DNA from: Robertmurraya dakarensis
Lineage (GTDB): Bacteria > Bacillota > Bacilli > Bacillales > Cytobacillaceae
Direction of reading: 5' to 3'
Length of the DNA: 64,000 bases
Assembly (NCBI RefSeq): GCF_900156875.1
Contig: NZ_LT707409.1
Location: forward strand, 1,366,231 to 1,430,230
A program made the translations under genes and the position numbers. Below, one piece after another: positions 45,515 to 54,286 of this stretch. The notes below the pieces were generated by a model that worked only from the letters and a program-made list of their open reading frames with translations, made no database searches and was not told the origin of the DNA. The stretch's first letter is position 1; the number at the start of each line of letters is the position of its first letter.

Positions 45515-46657
45515 TTGGACATCATGTGGTTTTTACCAAAAATAAAAAACCGTCTTCCACAGCATCTTCAAAGAATAAAGAAAGAATTAATAAAAAAGAA
45601 AACAGCCTTACCATCAAAAGAAACACTTCCGAGAAAGGATCGCCTGCTACTGCAAGAAATCACAAAACTAACAGAGGAATACAATCTAAATAATGTAACT
45701 AGAACGAAAGCTTACTTAGAGTTTTATCAGCGCTGCCCTGAGATTCATTGGGCCTTTTTAGGACATATGGTCTCGCGAAACGGCGGCTGGAATATGACCG
45801 ATTTAAAAGGAAGTCTGCTGTCACGTCTGCTGACAAAAAAACAACAAGATTCATTCTTTTCCTTCTTAGAACGAGGAAATTGGCTAATCTTCCAAGATGC
45901 CTATCCGCAATTCCTCGTTTACGAAGAAAGTCTAAAAAGGGGAATAAACTCATTTTATCTTCTTCCTTACTTACATGTTTCAGCTTTTATGGAAAGTGTC
46001 TGGAATTATTTTTGGAAGGACAAAGACAAATACACGCTTACAGTCGCGCTTGTCATTAATGAACAGAGTTATTTAGAATCTAGAATTCTCGCTGATCCCA
46101 CATTTAAAAAAGAGATTTTTAATAGTCTTGAATTTCAGCTTCAAGATGTTCTTTCCATGAATCACATTCTACTCCCCTTCGAAAATAGTGGCAGAATACA
46201 GTTGATCGGGCAGACACTGCACCATTTCGAAAGTCTGCACGAACGAATTCTGTTAGGAAAAAGACTATACGAAATCCTTTTCAGCGATGGACCTAGATTA
46301 AGGAAAATTGAAAAGTGGGCAAAATCCACTCCCCATACTGGTTCGAGAAAAGACTATTGGCCGCATCTTTTTCATTCAGTCGATGAAGGCATACCGGGAA
46401 CTTTCCTAAAGCCCAGACTAATATCCTGCGAGCTGGCCCCGGGATCACCGCGTTTTTACAGTCCTGCTCTACAGTCAGTGTGGAAGGATGTAAAGCATCT
46501 TCCAGCGGAAAAGGGGGATTGGTATAAAAATTGGCAGGTCATTTATTATTTGATGAATTACCCGCTAAAAGTAGATGGAGAGATTGAGAATGAATACTGT
46601 AAAACAATTGAAAAAATCGAAATCGCAGGAAACACTAAAAAAGTCATATTTGATTGA
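45515..46657 (+). CDS. DUF2515 family protein (YppC-like)
   Basis: This protein of about 380 residues is of unknown function and resembles Bacillus YppC/DUF2515. Recognisable segments are LNNVTRTKAYLEFYQRCPEIHW, HMVSRNGGWNMTDLKGSL and PHTGSRKDYWPHLF. No signal peptide or catalytic motif is obvious. The start is probably TTG, 5 bases after AGGAGG; an ATG three codons later has a long spacing. The 3' end overlaps the next gene by 68 bases. It is transcribed divergently from sqhC. Confidence 0.82.
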   Translation: MDIMWFLPKIKNRLPQHLQRIKKELIKKKTALPSKETLPRKDRLLLQEITKLTEEYNLNNVTRTKAYLEFYQRCPEIHWAFLGHMVSRNGGWNMTDLKGSLLSRLLTKKQQDSFFSFLERGNWLIFQDAYPQFLVYEESLKRGINSFYLLPYLHVSAFMESVWNYFWKDKDKYTLTVALVINEQSYLESRILADPTFKKEIFNSLEFQLQDVLSMNHILLPFENSGRIQLIGQTLHHFESLHERILLGKRLYEILFSDGPRLRKIEKWAKSTPHTGSRKDYWPHLFHSVDEGIPGTFLKPRLISCELAPGSPRFYSPALQSVWKDVKHLPAEKGDWYKNWQVIYYLMNYPLKVDGEIENEYCKTIEKIEIAGNTKKVIFD

Positions 46658-47033
46658 GTTCCTTCCAGAGATTCTCCTAGCCACCCTCCTTGGAACATAT
46701 TTAGATTTATATTTTGTTGGTAAAGGACAGTATGCCTTTCCAATGAGACCGCTGCCAGAGATATTTTCTATTAATATTACCTTTACATTAATATCCCTCC
46801 CGCTTCTCGTCTATTTCATACTGTTGCTATGCCGAAACTTTCCTGCTTGGAAAAAAGCAATTGTAATTATTGTATCCAGCGTGTTTATGGCCTTTTTTGA
46901 AAAACTGGGGGAAGCTTTCGGTTTCTTTATCCACGAAGACTCATGGAAGCATTGGTATTCGCTTGTCGGATACAGCCTCTTTTTTGCCGTCATTTTTTCC
47001 TTTCATTCTATAAGAAAAAAACACCTCTCATAA
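46590..47033 (+). CDS. Small multi-pass membrane protein
   Basis: The 147-residue protein has about four hydrophobic segments: EILLATLLGTYLDLYF, FTLISLPLLVYFILLLC, AIVIIVSSVFMAF and YSLFFAVIFSF. It also has a short, positively charged tail (SIRKKHLS). The pattern recalls CBO0543-type Bacillus membrane proteins of unknown function. GGAG lies 9 bases before the chosen ATG. It overlaps the end of the DUF2515 gene, so the two are probably cotranscribed. Confidence 0.75.
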   Translation: MNTVKQLKKSKSQETLKKSYLIEFLPEILLATLLGTYLDLYFVGKGQYAFPMRPLPEIFSINITFTLISLPLLVYFILLLCRNFPAWKKAIVIIVSSVFMAFFEKLGEAFGFFIHEDSWKHWYSLVGYSLFFAVIFSFHSIRKKHLS

Positions 47034-47046
47034 TATGCATGAGAGG
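47024..47046. terminator. Bidirectional terminator between convergent genes
   Basis: CCTCTCAT (47024-47031) pairs with ATGAGAGG (47039-47046) over 7 bases, with further outer pairing. On the minus strand it is followed by seven T residues, a strong terminator for the thioesterase gene. On the plus strand the arm overlaps the stop codon of the membrane-protein gene. Confidence 0.8.
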
Positions 47047-47059
47047 CGTTACTATCTTT

Positions 47060-47452
47060 TCACTTAAAGTACCGGGCAATCTCCTCAACAACAGGGATGC
47101 TTTGTTTAGCCGACCAATTCATCATCACATTGGTGACCGTTGACTCTACTACTTTTTCATCATGCTGATTATAAATATCCTGCTGCTGAACAAAACTTTT
47201 CGTCCCAAGTTTTACCGGTGTTGTTTTGACTTTCAATACATCCCCTAATTTGGCTTCCTTTAAATAGACAATCTCAATTTTTAGCACAACCGTTGTTAGG
47301 GATCTTTCCTTCATTTGCTTAAAAGACATCCCCGCTTCACTATACCAATCTCCTCTTGCCTTCTCCAAATAATTCAAATAAACGCTATTATTGACATGCT
47401 CCAACTCATCAATATCAGTTTCTTTAACGATTATTTCTGTGACGGTTTCCAT
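47060..47452 (-). CDS. 4HBT/YbgC-type acyl-CoA thioesterase
   Basis: The 130-residue hotdog protein has the 4-hydroxybenzoyl-CoA thioesterase signature IDELEHVNNSVYLNYLEKAR. It should hydrolyse acyl-CoA thioesters as a homotetramer, with the catalytic acid in the DELEHVN segment. I chose the ATG preceded by AGCAGGTGAAAAA over one 8 codons earlier that has no site. It is a single-gene transcript between two strong terminators. Confidence 0.88.
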   Translation of the reverse strand: METVTEIIVKETDIDELEHVNNSVYLNYLEKARGDWYSEAGMSFKQMKERSLTTVVLKIEIVYLKEAKLGDVLKVKTTPVKLGTKSFVQQQDIYNQHDEKVVESTVTNVMMNWSAKQSIPVVEEIARYFK

Positions 47453-47502
47453 TTTTTCACCTGCTTTTTTATTCATTCGAAAAGGAGATTTCCCATATAG
47501 AC

Positions 47503-47530
47503 AAAAAAACTAGGAGACCAGCCGCTCCTA
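47503..47530 (-). terminator. Rho-independent terminator of the NDP-forming synthetase gene
   Basis: TAGGAG (47511-47516) pairs with CTCCTA (47525-47530). On the minus strand TAGTTTTTTTG follows, with seven T residues at 47503-47509. It lies about 48 bases after the stop codon. Confidence 0.75.
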
Positions 47531-47577
47531 TGAAGAAATCTTCACTTTATGTAATTTTATTCTAGCACATTACTCCT

Positions 47578-48970
47578 CTATTTTTCATAATATTCGCTAA
47601 TCTTTTTCAATACTAGCACTGCTTTTTCAGGACTGGTGAAAATAGGAATCTGATTTTCTCTTAATAGAGCAAAGGCGTTAGAAGCGAGTGTTTCTGAGAT
47701 AAGCCAGCTTAAGATGATACTTTTATCAGATTTTCTAGTAAGGTCAATGATATCCTTTGCGACTGTGGAAGCAATGGGATCTCCAACTGTGGTGAGCATT
47801 AACATAATGCTGTCGATATTTGGATCGTTCAATACAATTTCTAAAGCCTTTTTTAAATTACCAGGATTATTTATGATACTTGCCGTCGTATCAAAGGGAT
47901 TCTGAACAACGCCAAAGTCAGGAATTACTTGCTTTAAATAGACCTTCGTGCTTTTGGAGAAATCGGGGAGCTGCAGTCCATGCCTGCAGGCAATTGTCTG
48001 CAATAATTGTGCAAGCACCTCCAGAGGTGGAAATGACAGCCACATTTTTTCCATGCAGATTTTTAATAGAGAGGAATCCTTTTGCGACTTCAAACATATC
48101 TTCTAAAACGTCCACATAGATGGCACCATATTGCTTAAAAACCGTTTCGTATACTTGATAATTTCCTGCTAGACTGCCTGTGTGCGACTGTACTGATTTT
48201 TGACCAATAGACGTTCTCCCATTTTTATAAATAATAACTGGTTTTCGATTGTAATTCGCCTTTTGTAAAGAATCAATCAATTTCCTGCCATCCTTGACTC
48301 CCTCAAGATAAACACAAATGATTTCTGTCTGTTCATCTTCAGCTAAAAAAGAAAGATAATCAGCTGTATCTAAGTCAGCCTCATTTCCCGAACTGATAAA
48401 ATGACTGATCCCGATTCCCTCACTCCAAAGCTTGCTTAGTATGCCGCCACCGATTGCTCCGCTTTGTGAAACGAAAGCAATTTTTCCAGACCGCGGGATA
48501 TTCGGTGTTTCCATCGCCATGCTAAAACTTCCAAAAAAACGTTGATTAGCATTCACAACCCCAATCATATTAGGTCCGCAAATGTAAACCCCTAATTCCT
48601 TTGCTCTTTCCAACAGCTTTTGCTGCAGCTCTACACCTTCTCCTCCCATTTCTGCAAACCCTGAAGAATAAACAGCAAGAACGTTAATGCCTTTAGCAGC
48701 ACATTCCTCGACCACCTTCAAAATCTTTCTCCCCGGCAATACGACTAGAGCTAGATCAATATGATCAGGTAGTTGTTTTACGGATTGATAACACGGCTTC
48801 CCGAAGACAGTTTCCTCCTTTGGATTAACCGGATAAATTGAATGAAGACTTTTGTGCTTTGTTAAATAATCCATCAATCGGCCGCCACTTTTATTTTTAT
48901 GATTGCTTGCCCCAATCACCGCTAATGATCGAGGATACAAAAGTTTTCTTACAGCTTCCATTCTGCTCAT
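47578..48970 (-). pseudogene. NDP-forming acyl/acetyl-CoA synthetase alpha-type subunit, frameshifted
   Basis: The N-terminal piece has the CoA-binding Rossmann domain (LLYPRSLAVIGAS, YPVNPKEETVFG) and the ligase-CoA domain (FVSQSGAIGGGI, QSHTGSLAG with the phospho-His, AVISTSGGACTIIAD). After NCLQ the homology continues one frame over as HGLQLPDFSKSTKV and runs to VLVLKKISEYYEK. Removing one G from the CAGGCATGG at 47983-47984 restores a single protein of about 460 residues. Such subunits convert acyl-CoA and NDP to acid and NTP together with an ATP-grasp beta subunit, which is not encoded nearby. Either the gene is inactivated or the base is a sequencing error. Confidence 0.8.
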
Positions 48971-49017
48971 TACCAACCTGTCCCCCCTACATCCTTAAAT
49001 TCTTCCCATACACATTA

Positions 49018-49041
49018 CAGGAACCTCTCTTGAGGTTCCTG
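49018..49041 (-). terminator. Hairpin after the CoA-transferase genes
   Basis: CAGGAACCTC (49018-49027) and GAGGTTCCTG (49032-49041) form a perfect 10-bp stem with a 4-base loop. It lies 8 bases after the subunit B stop. The minus-strand continuation is not T-rich, so termination may be partial. Confidence 0.6.
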
Positions 49042-49048
49042 TTTCTTA

Positions 49049-49714
49049 TCAAACTGGAATTTCTTTTAAATCACTAGAGATAATCAGCCGAGGTTCAGTA
49101 GCTTTTTGAACTTCCTCCACCGACAAACCTGCCGCAATCTCCTTTAGCACTAGTCCCTCCTGTGTTACATCTATAACCGCCATATCTGTAAAAATACGAG
49201 TCACGCATTTCAAGGCTGTAACAGGATAGTCAAGCTCCTTCACAATCTTAAACTCACCTTTTTTACTCAAATGGGTCATGGCAATGAACAGTTTTTTTAC
49301 TCCGATTGCTATATCCATCGCACCGCCAATACTTCCTAGCTTAGCGCCTTTCACCTTCCAGTTAGCTAGATCCCCTTTTTCCGAAACTTGCATGCCGCCT
49401 AATACCGCTACATCGATATGCTTCCCTCTAGTCATCGCAAAAGAGTCGGCATGATGACAAAAACTGCCTCCTGGCACCAAAGTCACAGGCAATTTTGAGG
49501 CATTCACCAAATCTGGATCCTCTTCACCAGGTTTGGCTAGTGAGCCCATCCCCAAGACTCCCTGCTCACTGTGGTACAAGACTTCAGCGTTATCTGCCAC
49601 AAAATTGCTGACAAGAACTGGTATGCCAATTCCTAAATTTACAATGTCTCCATCCGTAAGGTCCTCTGCAATCCTCTTAGCAATTTGTTCTCTGGTTAAT
49701 AATCGATTATCCAT
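49049..49714 (-). CDS. 3-oxoacid CoA-transferase subunit B
   Basis: The 221-residue class I CoA-transferase subunit has VNLGIGIPVLVSNF near the N-terminus and the active-site Glu in HSEQGVLGMG. It also has VPGGSFCHHADSFAMTRG and GGMQVSEKGDLANW, all typical of ScoB/AtoA-type subunits. The Glu forms a glutamyl-CoA intermediate when CoA moves between succinyl-CoA or acetyl-CoA and a 3-oxoacid. It overlaps the subunit A gene by one base, so the two are co-translated. Confidence 0.92.
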   Translation of the reverse strand: MDNRLLTREQIAKRIAEDLTDGDIVNLGIGIPVLVSNFVADNAEVLYHSEQGVLGMGSLAKPGEEDPDLVNASKLPVTLVPGGSFCHHADSFAMTRGKHIDVAVLGGMQVSEKGDLANWKVKGAKLGSIGGAMDIAIGVKKLFIAMTHLSKKGEFKIVKELDYPVTALKCVTRIFTDMAVIDVTQEGLVLKEIAAGLSVEEVQKATEPRLIISSDLKEIPV

Positions 49715-50382
49715 TACTGCTCTCTCCTTTTAACCACTCTTTGTACAAAAATGCCAGGAGTGACAATAGACTCTGGATCTAGTTCTCCTACTTCTACAAT
49801 TTCATCGACTTCGGCAATCGTTACTTTCGCAGCCATTGCCATAATGGGATTAAAATTTCTCCCTGATTTGTTATAGACAAGATTTCCCCATCGATCTGCT
49901 TTCTTTGCTTTAATGAAGGCAAAATCTCCTTTTATCGCTTTTTCAAGCACACATGTAATACCATCGAACTCTTTCACTTCTTTCCCTTGAGCAATTTCCG
50001 TACCTGCACCAGTAGGAGTGTAAAAAGCTTCGATCCCTGACCCGCCAGCTCTAATTCGTTCTGCTAACGTCCCCTGTGGAACTAATTCCAAGTCAATCTT
50101 TCCTTCCATATACTTCTCTATAAAAATATAACTTTCTTTCATCAACGGAAAGGAACAGATGATTTTCGAGAGGCGGTCATATTTAATTAGCTTTGCTAAC
50201 CCTTCTTCAAAGTAACCGCAGTTATTACTAACGCCAATTAATTTATTGGACCCTTGATAAAATAAACTGGAAATTAATTGTTCAGGAACTCCAGAACCGC
50301 CGAATCCACCCATCAGCACGGTACTCCCGGTGGTTATGTCAGCTACCGCTTCTTCCATTGAATCAACCAATTTATTAATCAA
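49714..50382 (-). CDS. 3-oxoacid CoA-transferase subunit A
   Basis: The 222-residue class I CoA-transferase subunit has VLMGGFGGSGVPEQLI (oxyanion/CoA loop), GVSNNCGYFEEGLAKL, and FYTPTGAGTEIAQGKE, all standard for ScoA/AtoD-type proteins. With subunit B it would activate acetoacetate or another 3-oxoacid using succinyl- or acetyl-CoA. The thiolase genes downstream of the TRAP genes could then cleave the product. A small gap separates it from the TRAP permease genes upstream. Confidence 0.92.
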   Translation of the reverse strand: MINKLVDSMEEAVADITTGSTVLMGGFGGSGVPEQLISSLFYQGSNKLIGVSNNCGYFEEGLAKLIKYDRLSKIICSFPLMKESYIFIEKYMEGKIDLELVPQGTLAERIRAGGSGIEAFYTPTGAGTEIAQGKEVKEFDGITCVLEKAIKGDFAFIKAKKADRWGNLVYNKSGRNFNPIMAMAAKVTIAEVDEIVEVGELDPESIVTPGIFVQRVVKRREQ

Positions 50383-50473
50383 ACCATCATCTCCAATCCC
50401 GCTAGTTTTTCCTAAGACCTATAGAAAACTTCTTCTATTACGCTTTATCGCTCCCTGCCACCATTTCGTGTTG

Positions 50474-51775
50474 TCACATCATTTTGCTAGGTAAATAGAG
50501 TGCTATTTCAGGGAAAACGTACAATAAAGCAATTAAAATAAGGATAGGAGCTACAAATCGTATCGCACCTTTAAAGATGGTTTCTAATTTCAACTCCGGA
50601 GCAACCCCATTTAAGACGAAGCAATTCATTCCCACCGGCGGTGAAATTAACGCCATTTCAACAACAATAACAATAATGACACCAAACCAAATGAGGTCGA
50701 AGCCCAGTGCATTAATGATCGGTAAAATAATCGGAATGGTCACCACAATCATAGCTAACGAATCCATTACAGCCCCTAAAAGAACATAGATTAAGATAAT
50801 TAAGGCAAAGAGAACGAATGGCGGTAAAGGTACGGCGGTTAAAACCTCCGCCAGCAGAATAGGAACTTTTGTTATCGCTAAAAAGTAATTAAGGATAAAG
50901 GCAGCAAGAATGATCGCAAAAAGAAACCCCGTTGTTCGCAGTGTTCTTGAAGCAGATTCAACAAACGTATCTACTGTTAATTTCCTTTTTACTAAAGCGA
51001 TGATGACAGCACCAAAAGCACCAACACCCGCTGCTTCAGTCGGACTAAAGAATCCAAAATACATTCCACCAATCACCAGGACAAATAGCAATAAAATCCA
51101 AATGGTTGATTTAAGTGAAGAGAATCGTTCCTTCCATGTACTGCCGCCTAAAGACGGAGCCAGGCTTGGTTTTATAAGGACAGAAAGATAAATGGTTAAC
51201 ATATATAAGGTCGTCAATAAAATACCTGGAATAATTCCGGCAATTAAGAGCTGTCCAATCGATTGTTCTGTCAACATCCCATATATGATGAACATCGTGC
51301 TAGGAGGGATCAAGATACCAAGTGTTCCTCCAGCCACAATTGATCCGCTAGCGAGCGACTTATCATACCCGGATTTGAGCATCTCCTTTGATGCAATCAC
51401 TCCCATTGTGCCAGTTGTAGCCAGACTCGAACCCGAGGCAGCGGAGAAAATGGCGGAAGCTCCCACAGTGGCAATTCCTAATCCACCTCTTAATCGCCCC
51501 ATCCAATGACGGAATGTTTGGAATAATTCATCACTAATTCCTGATACAAAAAGCAATTCACCCATTAACACGAACATAGGAATAGTCGTCAGCGTATAGC
51601 TGAAGCTATGATCCCAAATAATCGTCTCAATCGCTGTTGTCAAAGCTCCCCAGTCCCGTACATAAATGATTCCAAGAAATGCTGGAATCGCCATTGCTAT
51701 TGAGATAGGAAATCTTAAAAACATTAACACGAACATGACCATAATCCCGATAAATCCGATTAATTCTAAAGGCAT
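50474..51775 (-). CDS. dctM: TRAP transporter large permease subunit (DctM family)
   Basis: The 433-residue protein of about 12 membrane helices has LLFVSGISDELF, SGSSLATTGTMGVIASKEML and GGTLGILIPPSTMFIIYGMLT, all recognisable DctM family blocks. It is the ion-coupled transport channel of a tripartite ATP-independent importer for carboxylates. CAGGAGGTGCTTC precedes the ATG. It follows the DctQ gene by 87 bases in the order dctP, dctQ, dctM. Confidence 0.92.
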   Translation of the reverse strand: MPLELIGFIGIMVMFVLMFLRFPISIAMAIPAFLGIIYVRDWGALTTAIETIIWDHSFSYTLTTIPMFVLMGELLFVSGISDELFQTFRHWMGRLRGGLGIATVGASAIFSAASGSSLATTGTMGVIASKEMLKSGYDKSLASGSIVAGGTLGILIPPSTMFIIYGMLTEQSIGQLLIAGIIPGILLTTLYMLTIYLSVLIKPSLAPSLGGSTWKERFSSLKSTIWILLLFVLVIGGMYFGFFSPTEAAGVGAFGAVIIALVKRKLTVDTFVESASRTLRTTGFLFAIILAAFILNYFLAITKVPILLAEVLTAVPLPPFVLFALIILIYVLLGAVMDSLAMIVVTIPIILPIINALGFDLIWFGVIIVIVVEMALISPPVGMNCFVLNGVAPELKLETIFKGAIRFVAPILILIALLYVFPEIALYLPSKMM

Positions 51776-51862
51776 GAAGCACCTCCTGTTATGATTCTTT
51801 ATAGTCATAAACTTTCCGTCTATGCCTTTTAAAACACGAGAGTCAATTTCATATTTTCCTAG

Positions 51863-52357
51863 CTATTGCGAAGTTTTTCTTAACAATGATACTGCATGCA
51901 AAACTTTTAGAAATGCTTCTAGTCCCCATAATACGAACCCGACTGCAATGACATATCTAAATGGATAAAATGGTATTTCCAACAAATCGGTTGATCTTGG
52001 GCGTCCAAACATTTCCTCAGTAGCTACCCCAAAAGTCACCCAGCCAATGATTAAACAAATGACAAGAGTGCAAAGAAATGCAGCAGCATCAATGATATGC
52101 TGAATCTTCTCTGGAAAGCGATCTACCAATAAACCAATTGATACATGGGCGTCTTCCGCTTGGGAATATGCTAAACCAAACATAATTAACACGACCATTC
52201 CCAGCCGGACAAGCTCCACATCCCCTACCACTGGTGTAAAAAGTTCTCTATTTACCACCGCAAAAGTTATAAATAACATCATCAATGTCATCGTCGCGAT
52301 GGCGATCCACTTCCCAAACTGTGATAGCGTCCTTACTGTACTAAAGATCCATTTCAT
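51863..52357 (-). CDS. dctQ: TRAP transporter small permease subunit (DctQ family)
   Basis: The 164-residue membrane protein has four predicted helices and the family blocks FAVVNRELFTPVVGDVELVRLGM and FPFRYVIAVGFVLWGLEAFLK-like YPFRYVIAVGFVLW. It bridges DctP and DctM. GAAAGATGGTG lies before the chosen ATG, and an ATG four codons upstream has a weaker site. A strong hairpin separates it from dctP. Confidence 0.9.
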   Translation of the reverse strand: MKWIFSTVRTLSQFGKWIAIATMTLMMLFITFAVVNRELFTPVVGDVELVRLGMVVLIMFGLAYSQAEDAHVSIGLLVDRFPEKIQHIIDAAAFLCTLVICLIIGWVTFGVATEEMFGRPRSTDLLEIPFYPFRYVIAVGFVLWGLEAFLKVLHAVSLLRKTSQ

Positions 52358-52385
52358 AGTAAGCACCATCTTTCATATAGAATTA

Positions 52386-52451
52386 GGGCTGCCCCAAATT
52401 AGCCAGTTCCTTATAAAAGGCTAATTACCTGGTTTGTTCCTAAGACAGCCC
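52386..52451 (-). terminator. Nested hairpin between dctP and dctQ, likely attenuator/partial terminator
   Basis: An outer stem pairs GGGCTG (52386-52391) with CAGCCC (52446-52451). An inner stem pairs AATTAGCC (52397-52404) with GGCTAATT (52419-52426). It begins 14 bases after the dctP stop. Such structures often let the binding protein be made in excess over the membrane subunits. Confidence 0.65.
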
Positions 52452-52464
52452 CGCTCTTAATCAT

Positions 52465-53568
52465 TTAGAATGGAAGTTCTAATCCTTCTGCTTCTAGCAT
52501 CTTTTTAAATTCTTCCATCATCTCTTCCCCAGGGTACCCCATGTCATTTGCATCGTTTACCCAATTTTCCCAAACTGATTGTGCAGACTTTTTAAATCCG
52601 CTTAATTCTTCTGGAGCTAGAGTGATAAGCTCTCCTTTTCCATCTACTTGCTTCTCAAGCTCTGCATAGGCCGTTTCCAGTTCCTTTGTATAGCTTTCCG
52701 TAAATAATGCTCCAAGTTTTGGACCTAGTTCATCATCAAATAATTGCTTTAAATCATCAGGCAGCTTTTCATAAAAATCCTTGTTCATTACTGGAATTAA
52801 AGGAGTGACAGTGATCCCCATTTTCGTAATGTACGGGCCAACTTCGTAATACTTGTTCCCTACTGCTCCAATTGGAGTATAAAAACCTGTATCTAAGGTT
52901 CCTTTTTGCATCGCTTCATAAAACTCTTCTAATGGCAGTGATACAGGAACAGCATCCCAATTCTTCACTACCTCTGTATCGCCCTTACCTTGAACTCGCA
53001 TTTTTAGTCCTTTTACATCACTCACACTTTTAATCGGCTTTGTCGCAAATAAATCATAAGCATCAGTCGTTGTAATTTCCCCTAAATAATGAAGATCTTC
53101 TTCATATGCATCCATCGCGTATTTCTCACCAAACTCAGTCATTACTTTTGCAGCGCTTGCAGCATCTGGAAAAGCAAAAGGCAGATTTCCAATTGTATAA
53201 GGGAAGAAGTTCGTATCGTAATAATAAGTGGCAACAACTAATCCTACATCCGCAAGGCCGCCGCCAACATCCTCAACAACTGAACTAGATTTGCCCAAAG
53301 TTCCTCCATGATAAAGGTTCACTTTAATTCGGCCATTTGACTTTTCCTCCACTAGCTCTTTCCAAGGTTCATAAACGTTGTAAGCATAGTGGTGTGTTGA
53401 AGGGTTAAAGTTACTGACATTCATCTCGATAACCTTTTCAGACGATCCGCCATCCTTTTCACCTGAATCTGAGTCCGACGAGCTAGTGGAACTTGACCCG
53501 CTGCAGCCAGCCAGCACAAATGCAAATAGGAATAAGAAACTTAGCATAAACGTTAATTTTTTTAACAC
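52465..53568 (-). CDS. dctP: TRAP transporter solute-binding lipoprotein (DctP family)
   Basis: The 367-residue exported protein has a lipoprotein signal (LKKLTFMLSFLFLFAFVLAGC) and a Ser-rich linker. The DctP fold follows, with VKGLKMRVQGKGDTEV and the carboxylate-binding Arg in that segment, then PLEEFYEAMQKGTLDTGF. It captures an organic acid for the DctQM permease. A GTG start is preferred, 7 bases after GGGGGT; a TTG five codons earlier falls at the edge of that site. A good cre box lies about 34 bases upstream. Confidence 0.92.
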   Translation of the reverse strand: MLKKLTFMLSFLFLFAFVLAGCSGSSSTSSSDSDSGEKDGGSSEKVIEMNVSNFNPSTHHYAYNVYEPWKELVEEKSNGRIKVNLYHGGTLGKSSSVVEDVGGGLADVGLVVATYYYDTNFFPYTIGNLPFAFPDAASAAKVMTEFGEKYAMDAYEEDLHYLGEITTTDAYDLFATKPIKSVSDVKGLKMRVQGKGDTEVVKNWDAVPVSLPLEEFYEAMQKGTLDTGFYTPIGAVGNKYYEVGPYITKMGITVTPLIPVMNKDFYEKLPDDLKQLFDDELGPKLGALFTESYTKELETAYAELEKQVDGKGELITLAPEELSGFKKSAQSVWENWVNDANDMGYPGEEMMEEFKKMLEAEGLELPF

Positions 53569-53877
53569 ATATAAAACCCCCAATAATTTAAATTATCCCA
53601 TCGAAAGCGCTTACAGTATTACTAGATGAATCCTGTGCTGTCTAATAAGGCCCCCCTTCTATCTGAAGTCAAAGCAAATTAAAAAGTTATTACCGGATAT
53701 CAATCTTTCTGAAATATCCGATAATAGGATATTAATAGATTATATGATTATTCGAAAAATATCAACATACAATTTAAAAAATTCGGAATATTTAAAACAA
53801 AAAGATTCTCTTTTATTATATCCTTTTTAACATATTACTTTTTCCCGCTAACAATTATACGTTTTTAAGAGTTCTTT
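53569..53877. other. Control region of the TRAP operon and tail of the DUF35 operon
   Basis: Besides the cre box, this region holds AGTATTACTAG at 53615-53625, whose reverse complement recurs before the thiolase gene near 58.27 kb. It also holds three GGATAT/ATATCC boxes at 53695-53700, 53714-53719 and 53727-53732, forming overlapping inverted repeats. The rest is AT-rich. No gene is seen. Confidence 0.5.
53602..53615. promoter_or_regulatory. cre (CcpA-binding) box upstream of dctP
   Basis: CGAAAGCGCTTACA matches the Bacillus cre consensus at all but the first base and contains the full AAAGCGCTT core. It lies 34 bases before the dctP start, between the probable promoter and the gene, a position suited to carbon catabolite repression of the TRAP operon (inference). 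Confidence 0.7.
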
Positions 53878-54285
53878 TTATTTTGCAGGTACAAATTGCG
53901 GAAGCTTATACTCTCCTATTTGTTCACGGAAAACGACAGATACTTCCATCCCTACGAATAAATCACCTTCATCAATATCTACCATATGGCTCATTAACCG
54001 TACTCCTTCTTCCAAGTCAATTAAAGCGACAATATAAGGCACTTTATCTTTATACTCTGGAATAAAGGTCTTTTTCACAACCGAATAGCTGTATAATTTT
54101 CCTTTCCCGGAAGCCTCAACCCACTGAACGGCATCTGAGAAGCAATTCATGCAAAGCACTCTTGGATAGAATTGATGTGTATGACAAACTGAACAGTATT
54201 GGATAACTAACTTTTGGTCCTTGGTGGCCTCAAAATATGGTTTATTTTCATCATTTAACAAATGCGTAATACTAGGATAGTTCAT
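53878..54285 (-). CDS. DUF35 zinc-ribbon/OB-fold protein
   Basis: The 135-residue protein has the zinc-ribbon Cys set (CSVCHTHQFYPRVLCMNC) and a following OB-fold region (GKGKLYSYSVVKK, PYIVALIDLEEGVRLM). It lies one base after the stop of the thiolase-like gene at 54287, the reverse of the gene order at 5-7 kb and 26-28 kb. The partner is presumably that thiolase-like protein. Confidence 0.9.
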   Translation of the reverse strand: MNYPSITHLLNDENKPYFEATKDQKLVIQYCSVCHTHQFYPRVLCMNCFSDAVQWVEASGKGKLYSYSVVKKTFIPEYKDKVPYIVALIDLEEGVRLMSHMVDIDEGDLFVGMEVSVVFREQIGEYKLPQFVPAK

Positions 54286-54286
54286 A

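Noticed and set aside
45748..46059. 103-codon alternate-frame ORF inside the DUF2515 gene
   Set aside because: The overlapping frame with DUF2515 features is longer and has the good ribosome site.
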